DNA of 64,000 bases from Diplonema papillatum (lineage: Eukaryota > Euglenozoa > Diplonemea > Diplonemida > Diplonemidae). Every line of letters begins with the position of its first letter. Positions within the stretch are counted from its first letter, which is position 1. The stretch is from the NCBI GenBank assembly GCA_030068145.1, contig JAPJBO010000134.1:284564-348563 (forward strand), read 5' to 3'. The position numbers were made by a program, and so were the translations under genes. The notes beneath the pieces were generated by a model. That model worked only from the letters and a program-made list of their open reading frames with translations. It searched no databases and had not been told where the DNA came from. Below, in pieces: positions 43,901 to 52,005 of the stretch.

Positions 43901-43958
43901 ACCTTTTTTCACCGGCCTGTTTTCAGAAACTTTTTTTTTTTGGTGAAAAAAGGTTTTT
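43897..43958. repeat. Hairpin
   Basis: AAAAACCTTTTTTCACC pairs with GGTGAAAAAAGGTTTTT around a loop of about 28 bp. Confidence 0.8.
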
Positions 43959-44810
43959 TTAACCATACAGGATAATCCCTGCTGCAACTCATCATTTGGG
44001 TCGATCCCATATCACGATAACATACTTCCATTGTTTCCGCTACAAGGAGAGAGATAGAGCGAGGGCCGCGGCCATGAAGCGGACAAAATGATACAGATGA
44101 GATCGGTGAACCTGAGGGCCCCGACAGCACGAGAGAAGAGCAGACGAAGAGGGGGAAGGACCTCTAGCAAATGACTTTTTTTTTTACCTGCTGCGGTCAG
44201 GGGTTTTTCCACTCACCAGTTTCGGGCCAAACCCGTGGTGAAAAAAAATTTCACTCCTGAACTACAGTCACCAGTGCAGGAGGAGGAAGCGTTCCAATCT
44301 TTCAACATGTGGAAAGGTCTGGTCGCAGAAGGCTGCAACTGAATAGAAACTGGTGAGTTTTACTTTTCTTCATTCCTCTCCATTTGTCATTCAGATTCTG
44401 AATGGGTGTTCCTTAGCACCACTGCCCCAAAAAAGCCCGCCCTCAGGACCCCAGCCTGAGCAAGAGCGCCCAAAACACCCAGGTGCAGCAGCAACCTCAC
44501 CCGAGGCACTCTCCCAGACCGGTCGCAAGCCGGTCGCGTGTGGAGGGTGTCTCCCCGAGTGAGTTGAGCGGCGTGATCGTACCCTTGCCACAGTCTGCCG
44601 GTTCAACCGGACTCGCCCAGACTGGACGATCACCAGGTACCCCAACGACCGTAGAAAAACGGAATTGGGGACCGCCAAGCCGCGCCACAGCGAGCGCTGG
44701 GGTTCCGACGCAAGATCCGGCTAGCCACCGGGCACCCCTGCGGCAGACAGCACAAGGACTGGCCAAGTCCCGCGTGGAGGGTGGCCCCTCCATCGCGCCG
44801 CGTACACGGT

Positions 44811-45042
44811 GCTTCGCTCTTCCGGCTGCAAGATGCAGGTTGCCTCTAACAACGATGGGGATCCCGTTACAAGAACTGCGCCCAGGTGCCGATTGCTCTT
44901 CGCGGTCAAAAGCGATACGGTGGCCACAATCTTTGGAGGGTGGGCGGAAAAGAACGGGGATCGAAGTGTACGGGAGGGGTAAGGTAACCTGTGGGAGAGT
45001 GCCTTGCGATACAGAATTCCCTCAGTTAAACTACGAGAATTC
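44811..45042 (-). repeat. 3' direct repeat (A2) of retrotransposon copy 2
   Basis: Matches 49,135-49,361 almost base for base; the first 92 bp also occur alone at 56,731-56,822. Confidence 0.9.
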
Positions 45043-45095
45043 TTCTTCGCGCGGCTGGTGTAAAGATAAACGGGGAAAACGGGAAACCAGAAAGG

Positions 45096-47906
45096 TTAAC
45101 TAAGCGAAGGGGATGAACGTCTCGGCCAGACAGGGCGAAAAAGACCTTCTGAACGAGAACGAACCCCATCGCGTGTAAAAAACTTCCATAACGCCTGTCT
45201 AACCATCATCTTTCCATTTCTGGAAGAGAGCTGCTCAGGGGACATGCGGGAAGGCAAGTCAGCTATATTCGCTGCAGAGCGCACCCACGACACTGTAAAT
45301 TGTGTGTCAAATTCTGACAAGCGTGTCAACGCTGCCACGATTGCTTCGTTCAAAGGCTTTGAGGCCACGCATGCGCCCTTCCTCGCCGCCGACGCCACTG
45401 TCGTGTTGTCGACCTTAAAATCGATACTACTTTTCAAAAAAGCCGGGGGAAGTGCAAAGATAGAGTTGCGAAAAGCCAGCGCTTCTAGTACATTTATGTG
45501 TAGTACGGACTCTGATTTGGTCCAGGAATTGCCAGCTACTATAACCTCCTTTGTGCGGCTATCGATCGCCACCATTCCCCATCCTTTCAGAGAAGCATCC
45601 ACGAAAACCGTGGATGGGATGCACGGGAAAAGCTTCTTCACTTTGAGCGGCTTGCTGACAGCAGCGCGCCAAGTATTAAACTCCCTCTGAACGGAAGGTG
45701 GAACAGCAACAGGTGTCGAAGTGTTTATTTTCCCTGAGTTAAGCCCGTTAATAACTCTTCGTAAATACTTTATAGCAAACCAGAATCTTCCGAGAAGAAT
45801 TCCCGAAACCGCACTAGCGTGCATGAGCCGGCCTCCGAATGATTCTAATTCGCCTGCTGTCACTCTCTCAAATCTCACGCTTTCTAGCTTCACTAACATT
45901 CTTTTTGACGGAGCTACCTCAGCTTTCGTGTGGTCAAACTTTACACCAATGAAGTCATACATTGAGACAACGTCCTCGCTGTCCTCCGGTTTCCAGGTCA
46001 CCCGGGCTTCACACGCCGTCTTATCCAGACGAACGGTTTCTGCCTCTACTGACGATTTACTCCCGGTCAACCGAATGTTATCGATCCATGTATGGACTGT
46101 AACGTTGCATGCACGAAAGTCCTCCTTGACATAGTCCGGATGTCCTCCGATGACTGAAGTCAGAGTATGCATAATTTCAGGAGCGCAACTGTGCCCCATC
46201 GGTAGCCGAGTCAGTTCGAACCACCTGCCTCGACTGTCGGTGAACCTGAAATGTTTCCGAGATATCTCAGGTATTTCTACCTGGTAAAACCCGCACCGTA
46301 GATCTCGCAGCGATGCACATTCATCTGAAACTACATGCAAATACTGCGAGACGTGTTCCAATGGTACGTTTGCTCTATACGAGTCCTCCAACTGCTCGTT
46401 CGCCTCGCGTGTCCATAAAATGAAACGTTGTCTCAGACCCGAAGGTTTCTCTTCCAACACTGTGAAAGGTACTGAGCACAGTGTACCCGGTTTGGTGGCT
46501 GGGGCGGCAATATCGCACTCCACCAACCGCTCCGCATGAGCTGGATTCAGTGAAGAACGCTCATTTACGCCTCTTCGGTATGACGGACGAGAGGATGAGG
46601 GATAAAAGGTTGCGCTCCACACGAGGTCAAACCTCTTCCGCACGGAGTCTTTCATTCTTACCTTTAGTTTTTCAACCTGTAAAGGTTGAACTTTTGTTGC
46701 ATGTAGCGGCGCACTTTTCTCTTCAACTGTTAACGGAATCCTAGAACTATGCGCGCGTCGGGTCAGTGTATGTTTCCTATGTGTATTTATAAATACTGTG
46801 TCACTTCCCCCGTCCTCAGAGTACGCGCCATAGCAATCGGGTCGCCCCCATACCGGATTGTCATGTCGGAAAACCCTATCTTCTCTTGATGCTTTGCTAA
46901 TCGAACCACTAGCCACTCTTGGAGGGGAACACCCCGAGACATTAACTTGAAAAGGAACGACACTGCTCCGCGTTTGATACTGTGGCCGGAAAACCGCCGC
47001 AGACGATGGTCTTTTTTCCACAATACGTTGAGCATGGCGGTGTCTACATGTGTTAGTTGCCGAAACACGCCCATGCCCTGGAAAAGAGTCGCTATCTCCG
47101 AGGTCAGATCGCCCGTTATGACCGTCCAACGTGAGGGGGAAAAGGGATTTGCACGTTTGCCCTTTGGGGTCGTGTCCCAATCTATCACAACTTCCTCTTT
47201 CCGCACCAGTATGAATTGATGGTGCTTGAGAGCTGCGACCTCCCCCCACCTGCTTGCTGTCTTCCAAGCCACGAAAGCTGCTAGTCGTAGGGGTGGTTGC
47301 TGTTCTCGCGCCCACTCTAATAGAAGTGTTTTGCTTATCGGTAACGCTTGGTGGCTGGGAATATTTCCTCCAGTGGCTCGGAGAGCCCGAGCTAGATTCA
47401 AGATCGGGCGGTTGTCCAGCTCCAAGTACCCCAACATTGCTGAGATACCTTTGGCATACGACAACTGCGCTTGGGGACTGACACGGGTTGCCATGACGAA
47501 CAATGCCGCTGTGTCCGCATTGAGAGGCAGTCCCTGGGCCGATGTCCACCTCAGCAATCTGTTCCATAGACTCTGTCTTTGGGCCGTTGTGGAACGTGCC
47601 CACATTACTGATACAAGGTTTTGGAGCATATTCCCGGCTTCGTTTGCTGTCACCATTCCTTCTTTCGTACGTACTGTCTTCTTTCCAATTCCTTGAGCTA
47701 GATTTTGAAGTACTGCTTTGGCAAAAGTGTTTATTGCACCTTTTTGAAGCCGTGTTTCTATTGGAAATGCGACGGAGCGCATTTCTCGCGTTTGTTGACT
47801 TCGGAAGTCCAGCGACTTTTTGACAAAGCAGGTCTTCTGTAGGCCTAGCTGCGGGATGTAAATCGATGTGACTGGCTGAGGGGAAGGCAGAAAGACGGCC
47901 AGTCAA
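45096..47906 (-). CDS. Reverse transcriptase / RNase H, retrotransposon copy 2
   Basis: 936 open codons from a TTG at 47,906. The first about 390 overlap YR and are Ser/Arg/Pro-rich without a recognisable fold. RT motifs are DLRCGFYQVEIP, LTRLPMGHSCAPEIMH and the catalytic box WIDNIRLTG (Asp-Asn as in copy 1). RNase H has FVDASLKGWG, LEALAF, KVDNTTV and ANIADLPSR. The first Met inside the RT part is MKDSVRKRF (about 46,657). Translation start unresolved. Confidence 0.8.
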   Translation of the reverse strand: MTGRLSAFPSASHIDLHPAARPTEDLLCQKVAGLPKSTNARNALRRISNRNTASKRCNKHFCQSSTSKSSSRNWKEDSTYERRNGDSKRSREYAPKPCISNVGTFHNGPKTESMEQIAEVDIGPGTASQCGHSGIVRHGNPCQSPSAVVVCQRYLSNVGVLGAGQPPDLESSSGSPSHWRKYSQPPSVTDKQNTSIRVGARTATTPTTSSFRGLEDSKQVGGGRSSQAPSIHTGAERGSCDRLGHDPKGQTCKSLFPLTLDGHNGRSDLGDSDSFPGHGRVSATNTCRHRHAQRIVEKRPSSAAVFRPQYQTRSSVVPFQVNVSGCSPPRVASGSISKASREDRVFRHDNPVWGRPDCYGAYSEDGGSDTVFINTHRKHTLTRRAHSSRIPLTVEEKSAPLHATKVQPLQVEKLKVRMKDSVRKRFDLVWSATFYPSSSRPSYRRGVNERSSLNPAHAERLVECDIAAPATKPGTLCSVPFTVLEEKPSGLRQRFILWTREANEQLEDSYRANVPLEHVSQYLHVVSDECASLRDLRCGFYQVEIPEISRKHFRFTDSRGRWFELTRLPMGHSCAPEIMHTLTSVIGGHPDYVKEDFRACNVTVHTWIDNIRLTGSKSSVEAETVRLDKTACEARVTWKPEDSEDVVSMYDFIGVKFDHTKAEVAPSKRMLVKLESVRFERVTAGELESFGGRLMHASAVSGILLGRFWFAIKYLRRVINGLNSGKINTSTPVAVPPSVQREFNTWRAAVSKPLKVKKLFPCIPSTVFVDASLKGWGMVAIDSRTKEVIVAGNSWTKSESVLHINVLEALAFRNSIFALPPAFLKSSIDFKVDNTTVASAARKGACVASKPLNEAIVAALTRLSEFDTQFTVSWVRSAANIADLPSRMSPEQLSSRNGKMMVRQALWKFFTRDGVRSRSEGLFRPVWPRRSSPSLS
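46787..47782 (-). CDS. Tyrosine recombinase of retrotransposon copy 2
   Basis: 331 residues from the first Met. Catalytic motifs are SRWGEVAAL (Arg), TPKGKRANPF, HSIKRGAVSF (His-x-x-Arg), LAKHQEK and MTIRYGGD (Tyr). The upstream 40 codons after the gag TGA are open in the same frame, so a longer Gag-YR product is possible. The alternative frame of RT/RH covers it fully. Confidence 0.88.
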   Translation of the reverse strand: MRSVAFPIETRLQKGAINTFAKAVLQNLAQGIGKKTVRTKEGMVTANEAGNMLQNLVSVMWARSTTAQRQSLWNRLLRWTSAQGLPLNADTAALFVMATRVSPQAQLSYAKGISAMLGYLELDNRPILNLARALRATGGNIPSHQALPISKTLLLEWAREQQPPLRLAAFVAWKTASRWGEVAALKHHQFILVRKEEVVIDWDTTPKGKRANPFSPSRWTVITGDLTSEIATLFQGMGVFRQLTHVDTAMLNVLWKKDHRLRRFSGHSIKRGAVSFLFKLMSRGVPLQEWLVVRLAKHQEKIGFSDMTIRYGGDPIAMARTLRTGEVTQYL

Positions 47907-47907
47907 T
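47894..47907 (-). promoter_or_regulatory. Candidate stop read-through site between gag and YR, copy 2
   Basis: Identical 14 nt to 3899-3912. After the TGA the same frame stays open for 40 codons to the first Met of YR and on through it. Confidence 0.5.
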
Positions 47908-48913
47908 GCTGTCTCTCTGCCCTGACGTTTCCCTGCCCTTTAAATCCTTTGGCAGAAGCAGTGTACTGTCGCTTCCCTTTCCCCTTCTTGCCACCGAGTG
48001 CAATAGCAGCTTTCGCGACTTCGTCTGTGGAAGACTGCTCCAACTTCAACTTGTCCAACAGTGCACCTCGGGGCACTCGGTCTCGCACATGGTAGTGATG
48101 CACCCGCAAATTGCGGAGCAGCACATTGCCCAAGTCTAACAGGGGAGTCGACTCCCATCCCGCTGTCATGGCGCAACCAATCACCCACAGACGAAGCTGG
48201 TCAAAAGCTGCTTCCAAATCTTTCCCGCCTTGCAATCCAGTCAAGCCGCTCACATACTGTGCTTGCAATGCAAAAATCAACCCATCGGGGCTGCTCGATT
48301 CAAAAATTTCCTTCCACTCATGCACACTCTTCACCGCCGCTGGGTGAGACCATTTCTGTTCAGTGGCTCTCATCTTCGTCTGGGACTCTTGGTCTACATC
48401 AAACTCTTTCACGTTTTCTGGTTTATGTTGGAACTGCAATTGCTGTTCCAACCCCATCAGTCGTGCTTCCATCGTACTCCTCAAAAGATTCATCTCACGC
48501 TGAGCTGCCTCAGTTTGATGAACAGAAGCCTCAATTAACCGGTTGTAAACCCAATCTGGATCCGGGAGCAAGAATTCTCGCTCTGCACCATCGAATGGCG
48601 AAATGCCGTGCAGATAATTGAAGGCTTCGCTCAATCGCACACGAAAAGGTGTTTCTCCCTCCGCAACTTCACTGACTTTCCTCAACACTCCTGCATGCAT
48701 GAGCCACCCGCTCGTGTCATTTTTACGTCTGCAGGAGTACACAACTAACTTTCCAAGAAGGGACTCTGCCTGATCCAGGAGCATACGCTCCGACATCTCG
48801 ACTGGCGCTGGGAACCCCTGTCCTGCTGTTGCAGAGGGGGATGTCGCCCTTGCACGTGCAGTGCGCACTTCACTCAGTGTAAACGGGGCAAGGTTGGGTT
48901 CGGGGCTCGACAT
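47903..48913 (-). CDS. Gag-like protein, retrotransposon copy 2
   Basis: 336 residues, starting MSSPEPNLAPFTL. Glu/Gln-rich helical centre (EAAQREMNLLRSTMEARL), the segment MTAGWESTPLLDLGN matching the AGWES-like segment in copy 1, and a Lys/Gly basic tail (GGKKGKGKRQY) ending ERQH. The stop TGA lies in the conserved ATTGACTGGCCGTC block. No zinc knuckle. Confidence 0.7.
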   Translation of the reverse strand: MSSPEPNLAPFTLSEVRTARARATSPSATAGQGFPAPVEMSERMLLDQAESLLGKLVVYSCRRKNDTSGWLMHAGVLRKVSEVAEGETPFRVRLSEAFNYLHGISPFDGAEREFLLPDPDWVYNRLIEASVHQTEAAQREMNLLRSTMEARLMGLEQQLQFQHKPENVKEFDVDQESQTKMRATEQKWSHPAAVKSVHEWKEIFESSSPDGLIFALQAQYVSGLTGLQGGKDLEAAFDQLRLWVIGCAMTAGWESTPLLDLGNVLLRNLRVHHYHVRDRVPRGALLDKLKLEQSSTDEVAKAAIALGGKKGKGKRQYTASAKGFKGQGNVRAERQH

Positions 48914-49134
48914 GATGCACTAAAAGAAGAGGAAAGGAAATAGAGGTTCAGAGTCAGCAAGGATCAAACAGTCTCTTCGCCTTCGGAAGCAGCAACGAAC
49001 AGCTAGTTCGAGAGTGTCGCGGCAGACGTCTAGAAAACGAAGACGAGGCACGTTACCGTGAGGATCAACAAGTCGTCCTTTAAGCCGCCCCGACGTCCCG
49101 TTTCAAGAGCCTCGGCCAATATCTGCCTTCTCCT

Positions 49135-49361
49135 GCTTCGCTCTTCCGGCTGCAAGATGCAGGTTGCCTCTAACAACGATGGGGATCCCGTTACAAGAAC
49201 TGCGCCCAGGTGCCGATTGCTCTTCGCGGTCAAAAGCGATACGGTGGCCACAATCTTTGGAGGGTGGGCGGAAAAGAACGGGGATCGAAGTGTACGGGAG
49301 GGGTAAGGTAACCTGTGGGAGAGTGCCTTGCGATACAGAATTCCCTCAGTTAAACTACGAT
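49135..49361 (-). repeat. 5' direct repeat (A1) of retrotransposon copy 2
   Basis: Precedes gag by about 220 bp of leader. Probably holds the promoter. Confidence 0.9.
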
Positions 49362-49519
49362 AGCACCCTCTGCATCTCTCGAATCTCTGAGTTTTGAGTT
49401 TTAGTGGGTAAGTCCCGACGGAAAAACGGACAGTCCCACACTCACAAGTTTGGTCCGGCTTGTGGTCGTGCGTCACGCATTTCTCCCCTCAGTTATCAAA
49501 AAAAAAACCCAAAAAAAAA

Positions 49520-49655
49520 AAAAAAAAAAGAGAGGGGGTGGAGATTAGGGGGGCAGGCACAGCCATAAGCCCTCGACACTCCACCTTAAAAAAAAAAAAA
49601 CGCGCCACATAGACTACCACCCTCTACAGAGGCTCTGGTGGTGAGGAAATGTCTA
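49520..49655 (+). repeat. Merlin-family subterminal fragment
   Basis: GAGGGGGTGGAGATTAGG through CCTCGACACTCCACC, an A-run and GGCTCTGGTGGTGAGG match 62,986-63,112 of the complete element, preceded by a poly(A)-like tract. The terminal array is absent. The A1 repeat of retrotransposon copy 2 lies about 160 bp to the left. Confidence 0.75.
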
Positions 49656-49679
49656 TAGATAGATATGGATCCAGTTTGT

Positions 49680-49736
49680 GGACCTCTAAGTTACATTGAA
49701 CCGTGTTTTTTTGAAGTTCAATGTAACTTAGAGGTC
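49680..49736. repeat. Short perfect hairpin
   Basis: GACCTCTAAGTTACATTGAA pairs with its complement around a loop of about 15 bp. Related in design and partly in sequence to those at 56,283 and 56,556. Confidence 0.8.
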
Positions 49737-49810
49737 AGGAATCATCTCTCCTGCTATTCTAGCCGTGTCATAAACTCGAAAGGGAAGAGAAATGTGAAGC
49801 AACGGGCTGG

Positions 49811-50028
49811 TAACATGCAGGGTCAAAACCTTGTGTCTTTTTGAAAATGGCCAAAAAAAAAATTTCGGAAAAAAAATGGGGTTTTTGAATTTTAAAAGTT
49901 TGGAACAAACTCTGCAGCAATTTTTGAGGAAGTTGAGCAAAATTTTTTTTTTCCAAAAAAAATTTTAGGGCTCCATCGGCCCCGCAGGAGCGTTTTAAAA
50001 AGACACAAGGTTTTGACCCTGCATGGTA
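49811..50028 (+). mobile_element. MITE copy 1
   Basis: Ends CATGCAGGGTCAAAACCTTG inverted; 4-bp flanks GTAA/GTAA. AT-rich centre with TTTGGAACAAACTCTGC. Confidence 0.9.
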
Positions 50029-50293
50029 AACACAATAACAAACGAAGTGGAATAACGAGAAAGCCTTGCGAACAACAAGGTCGCAGGGGGAGGGAGGGCG
50101 GGTTCTTTAAACGCTTTACGTTTCACCCACCACAACCACTACCCCTGGATCATGGTGTATGCTTGGAAAGTCACACCAGTGCGGCCATATTCGGGTCGTT
50201 GATTCCCCCGATAAATCAGCAGAATCATCTCTCCTGCTATTCTAGCCGCGTCATAAACTCGAAAGGGAAGAGAAATGCGAAGCAACGGGCTGG

Positions 50294-50510
50294 TAACATG
50301 CAGGGTCAGAACCTTGTGTCTTTTTAAAACGCTCCCACGGGGCCGATGGACCCCAAAAAAATTTTTTGGCAAAAAAAAAATTTGCTCAACTTCCTCAAAA
50401 ATTACCGCAGAGTTTGTTCCAAACTTTTAAAATTCAAAAACCCCATTTTTTTTCTGGAAATAAAATTTTGGCCATTCCAAAAAGACACAAGGTTCTGACC
50501 CTGCATGGTA
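50294..50510 (-). mobile_element. MITE copy 2
   Basis: Reversed relative to copy 1; flanks GTAA/GTAA. Confidence 0.9.
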
Positions 50511-50578
50511 AACACAATAACAAACAAAGTGGAATAACGAGAAAGCCTTGCGAACAACAAGGTCGCATCCCGCCTCCA

Positions 50579-51046
50579 CTACGCCGGTCCTGTGAGAAAG
50601 CTCCACACCGCAAGTGTAACCTTCTCCTTGTTTTCCTTTGTCATCCTCGTTGGAGGAATCCGTGATGGCAAGTCGGCGGGATTGGATGCTGACTTTACCC
50701 ACTCGAGTGAGAATGCACATCTTCGGTCTTGCAAATACTGCAGGGCCCCAACGACGGAGTCGTTCAGGAGCCTGCTCTTCACGCACTGCTTCTTTCTTGC
50801 TACACCAGCAACTGTGGTGTTGTCGACGAAAACACTAATAAACTTACCGGACGCTCCGGCTGGCAGCATCTGTAAAACACAGAACAATGCTCGAGCTTCC
50901 AACTCGTTGATGTGGCGCGTCTTGTAGAAGTGCGACCACTCTTCACCGTGCACAAAGACTTCGTTCGTACACCTGTTGACAATGACGCCTCCCCATCCTT
51001 TCAGGCTGGCGTCCACGAATAGCCGGTTTGGATGCACCCAAGATAC
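50579..51046 (-). pseudogene. RNase H domain of a third YR retrotransposon, fragment
   Basis: RLFVDASLKGWGGVIV, INELEARALF, VFVDNTTVAGVARKK and NPADLPSRIP: all four RNase H acidic motifs remain. It ends FLTGPA-stop. It is separated from its upstream part by MITE copy 3. Confidence 0.8.
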
Positions 51047-51261
51047 CATGCAGGGTCAAAACCTTGTGTCTTTTTAAAACGCTCCCACGGGGCCGATGGA
51101 GCCCTAAAAAAAAATTTTAGAAAAAAAAAATTGGCTCAACTTCCTCAAAAATTACTGCAGAGTTTGTTCCAAACTTTTAAAATTCAAAAAACCCATTTTT
51201 TTTCCAGAATTTTTTTTTTTGCCATTTCCAAAAAGACACAAGGTTCTGACCTTGCATGATA
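51044..51261 (-). mobile_element. MITE copy 3, inserted in the RT/RNase H fragment
   Basis: Flanks ATAC/ATAC show a 4-bp target duplication within retrotransposon coding sequence. Confidence 0.88.
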
Positions 51262-51579
51262 CACCTTTCCTGTTGGGCCCGGTGGAGCCATTCCTGCAAC
51301 TCGGCTGCAACTGAGGGGGGAACAGAAACACTTGTTGACGGCATCTTTGTGCCTCGGTTTAGGTGATTCACCACCCTCCGCAGAAACTTTAGGGCGAACC
51401 AATATGTTCCTGGGAACACACCAGAAATAGCAGACGCATGAAGCAGCCTGCCTGCCAACGATTCCAGCTCTTCTGCCGGAAGTCGCCCCCACACATTCAC
51501 TGCCTCGAGTTTGCTCCGGATCTTTGTCGAAGGCCGTACAACTGACCTTTCATGATCCCACTCTACTCCCAGAAACACG
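51262..51579 (-). pseudogene. RT thumb/connection part of the third YR retrotransposon
   Basis: FLGVEWDHERSVV, LESLAGRLLHASAISGVFPG and WFALKFLRRVVNHLN align with copies 1 and 2. Cut upstream by MITE copy 4. Confidence 0.8.
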
Positions 51580-51748
51580 TACCATGCAGGGTCAGAACCT
51601 TGTGTCTTTTTGGAAATGGCCAAAATTTTATTTCCAGAAAAAAAATGGGTTTTTCGAATTTTAAAATTTTGGAACAAACTCTGCGGTAATTTTTGCGGAA
51701 GTTGAGCAATTTTTTTTTTTGCCAAAATTTTTTTTTGGGGTCCATCGG
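51580..51748 (+). mobile_element. MITE copy 4, truncated
   Basis: One terminus and the centre are present; the other end is lost at TCCATCGG, where unrelated sequence follows. Confidence 0.8.
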
Positions 51749-52005
51749 CAGGGGTTATTCTGCCCGCCAGCAAGGCCAAAAATGCTGGCGAAAAAATTTC
51801 TTCTGTCAGCGAGAAAATTTTTCTCACCCTCACGTCGTACAGAGCCCGTCCACCCGCATCTGTCCTTCCATTCTGAGTCTTCGGCGGTTCGTGGTGCAAG
51901 GAGGAAGAGAGAGTCGGAGAATACGTGCGGTTGGTCTGGTGGAAGGGACGGGTACAAGTTAACAAAAGAAGAAGTCAAGACAGGACAAGGAGGTGCAGCA
52001 AGGTT

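Larger units (their letters stand above)
44811..49361 (-). mobile_element. Tyrosine-recombinase retrotransposon copy 2
   Basis: Same plan as the element at 430-5049 but strongly diverged and less GC-rich: gag (47,903-48,913), YR (46,787-47,782), RT/RNase H (core 45,096-46,740). About 230-bp direct repeats flank it (44,811-45,042 and 49,135-49,361), both starting (minus strand) TCGTAGTTTAACTGAGG. They correspond to A2 and A1; about 53 bp between pol and A2 would be B1, and a B2 was not recognised. All frames are open. Confidence 0.85.
49739..50566. repeat. Duplicated segment carrying the same MITE in opposite orientations
   Basis: 49,739-50,083 and 50,221-50,566 have near-identical flanks (ATCATCTCTCCTGCTATTCT to GCGAACAACAAGGTCGCA). 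Each contains a MITE at exactly the same base, bounded by GTAA on both sides, but reversed in the second copy. Confidence 0.85.
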
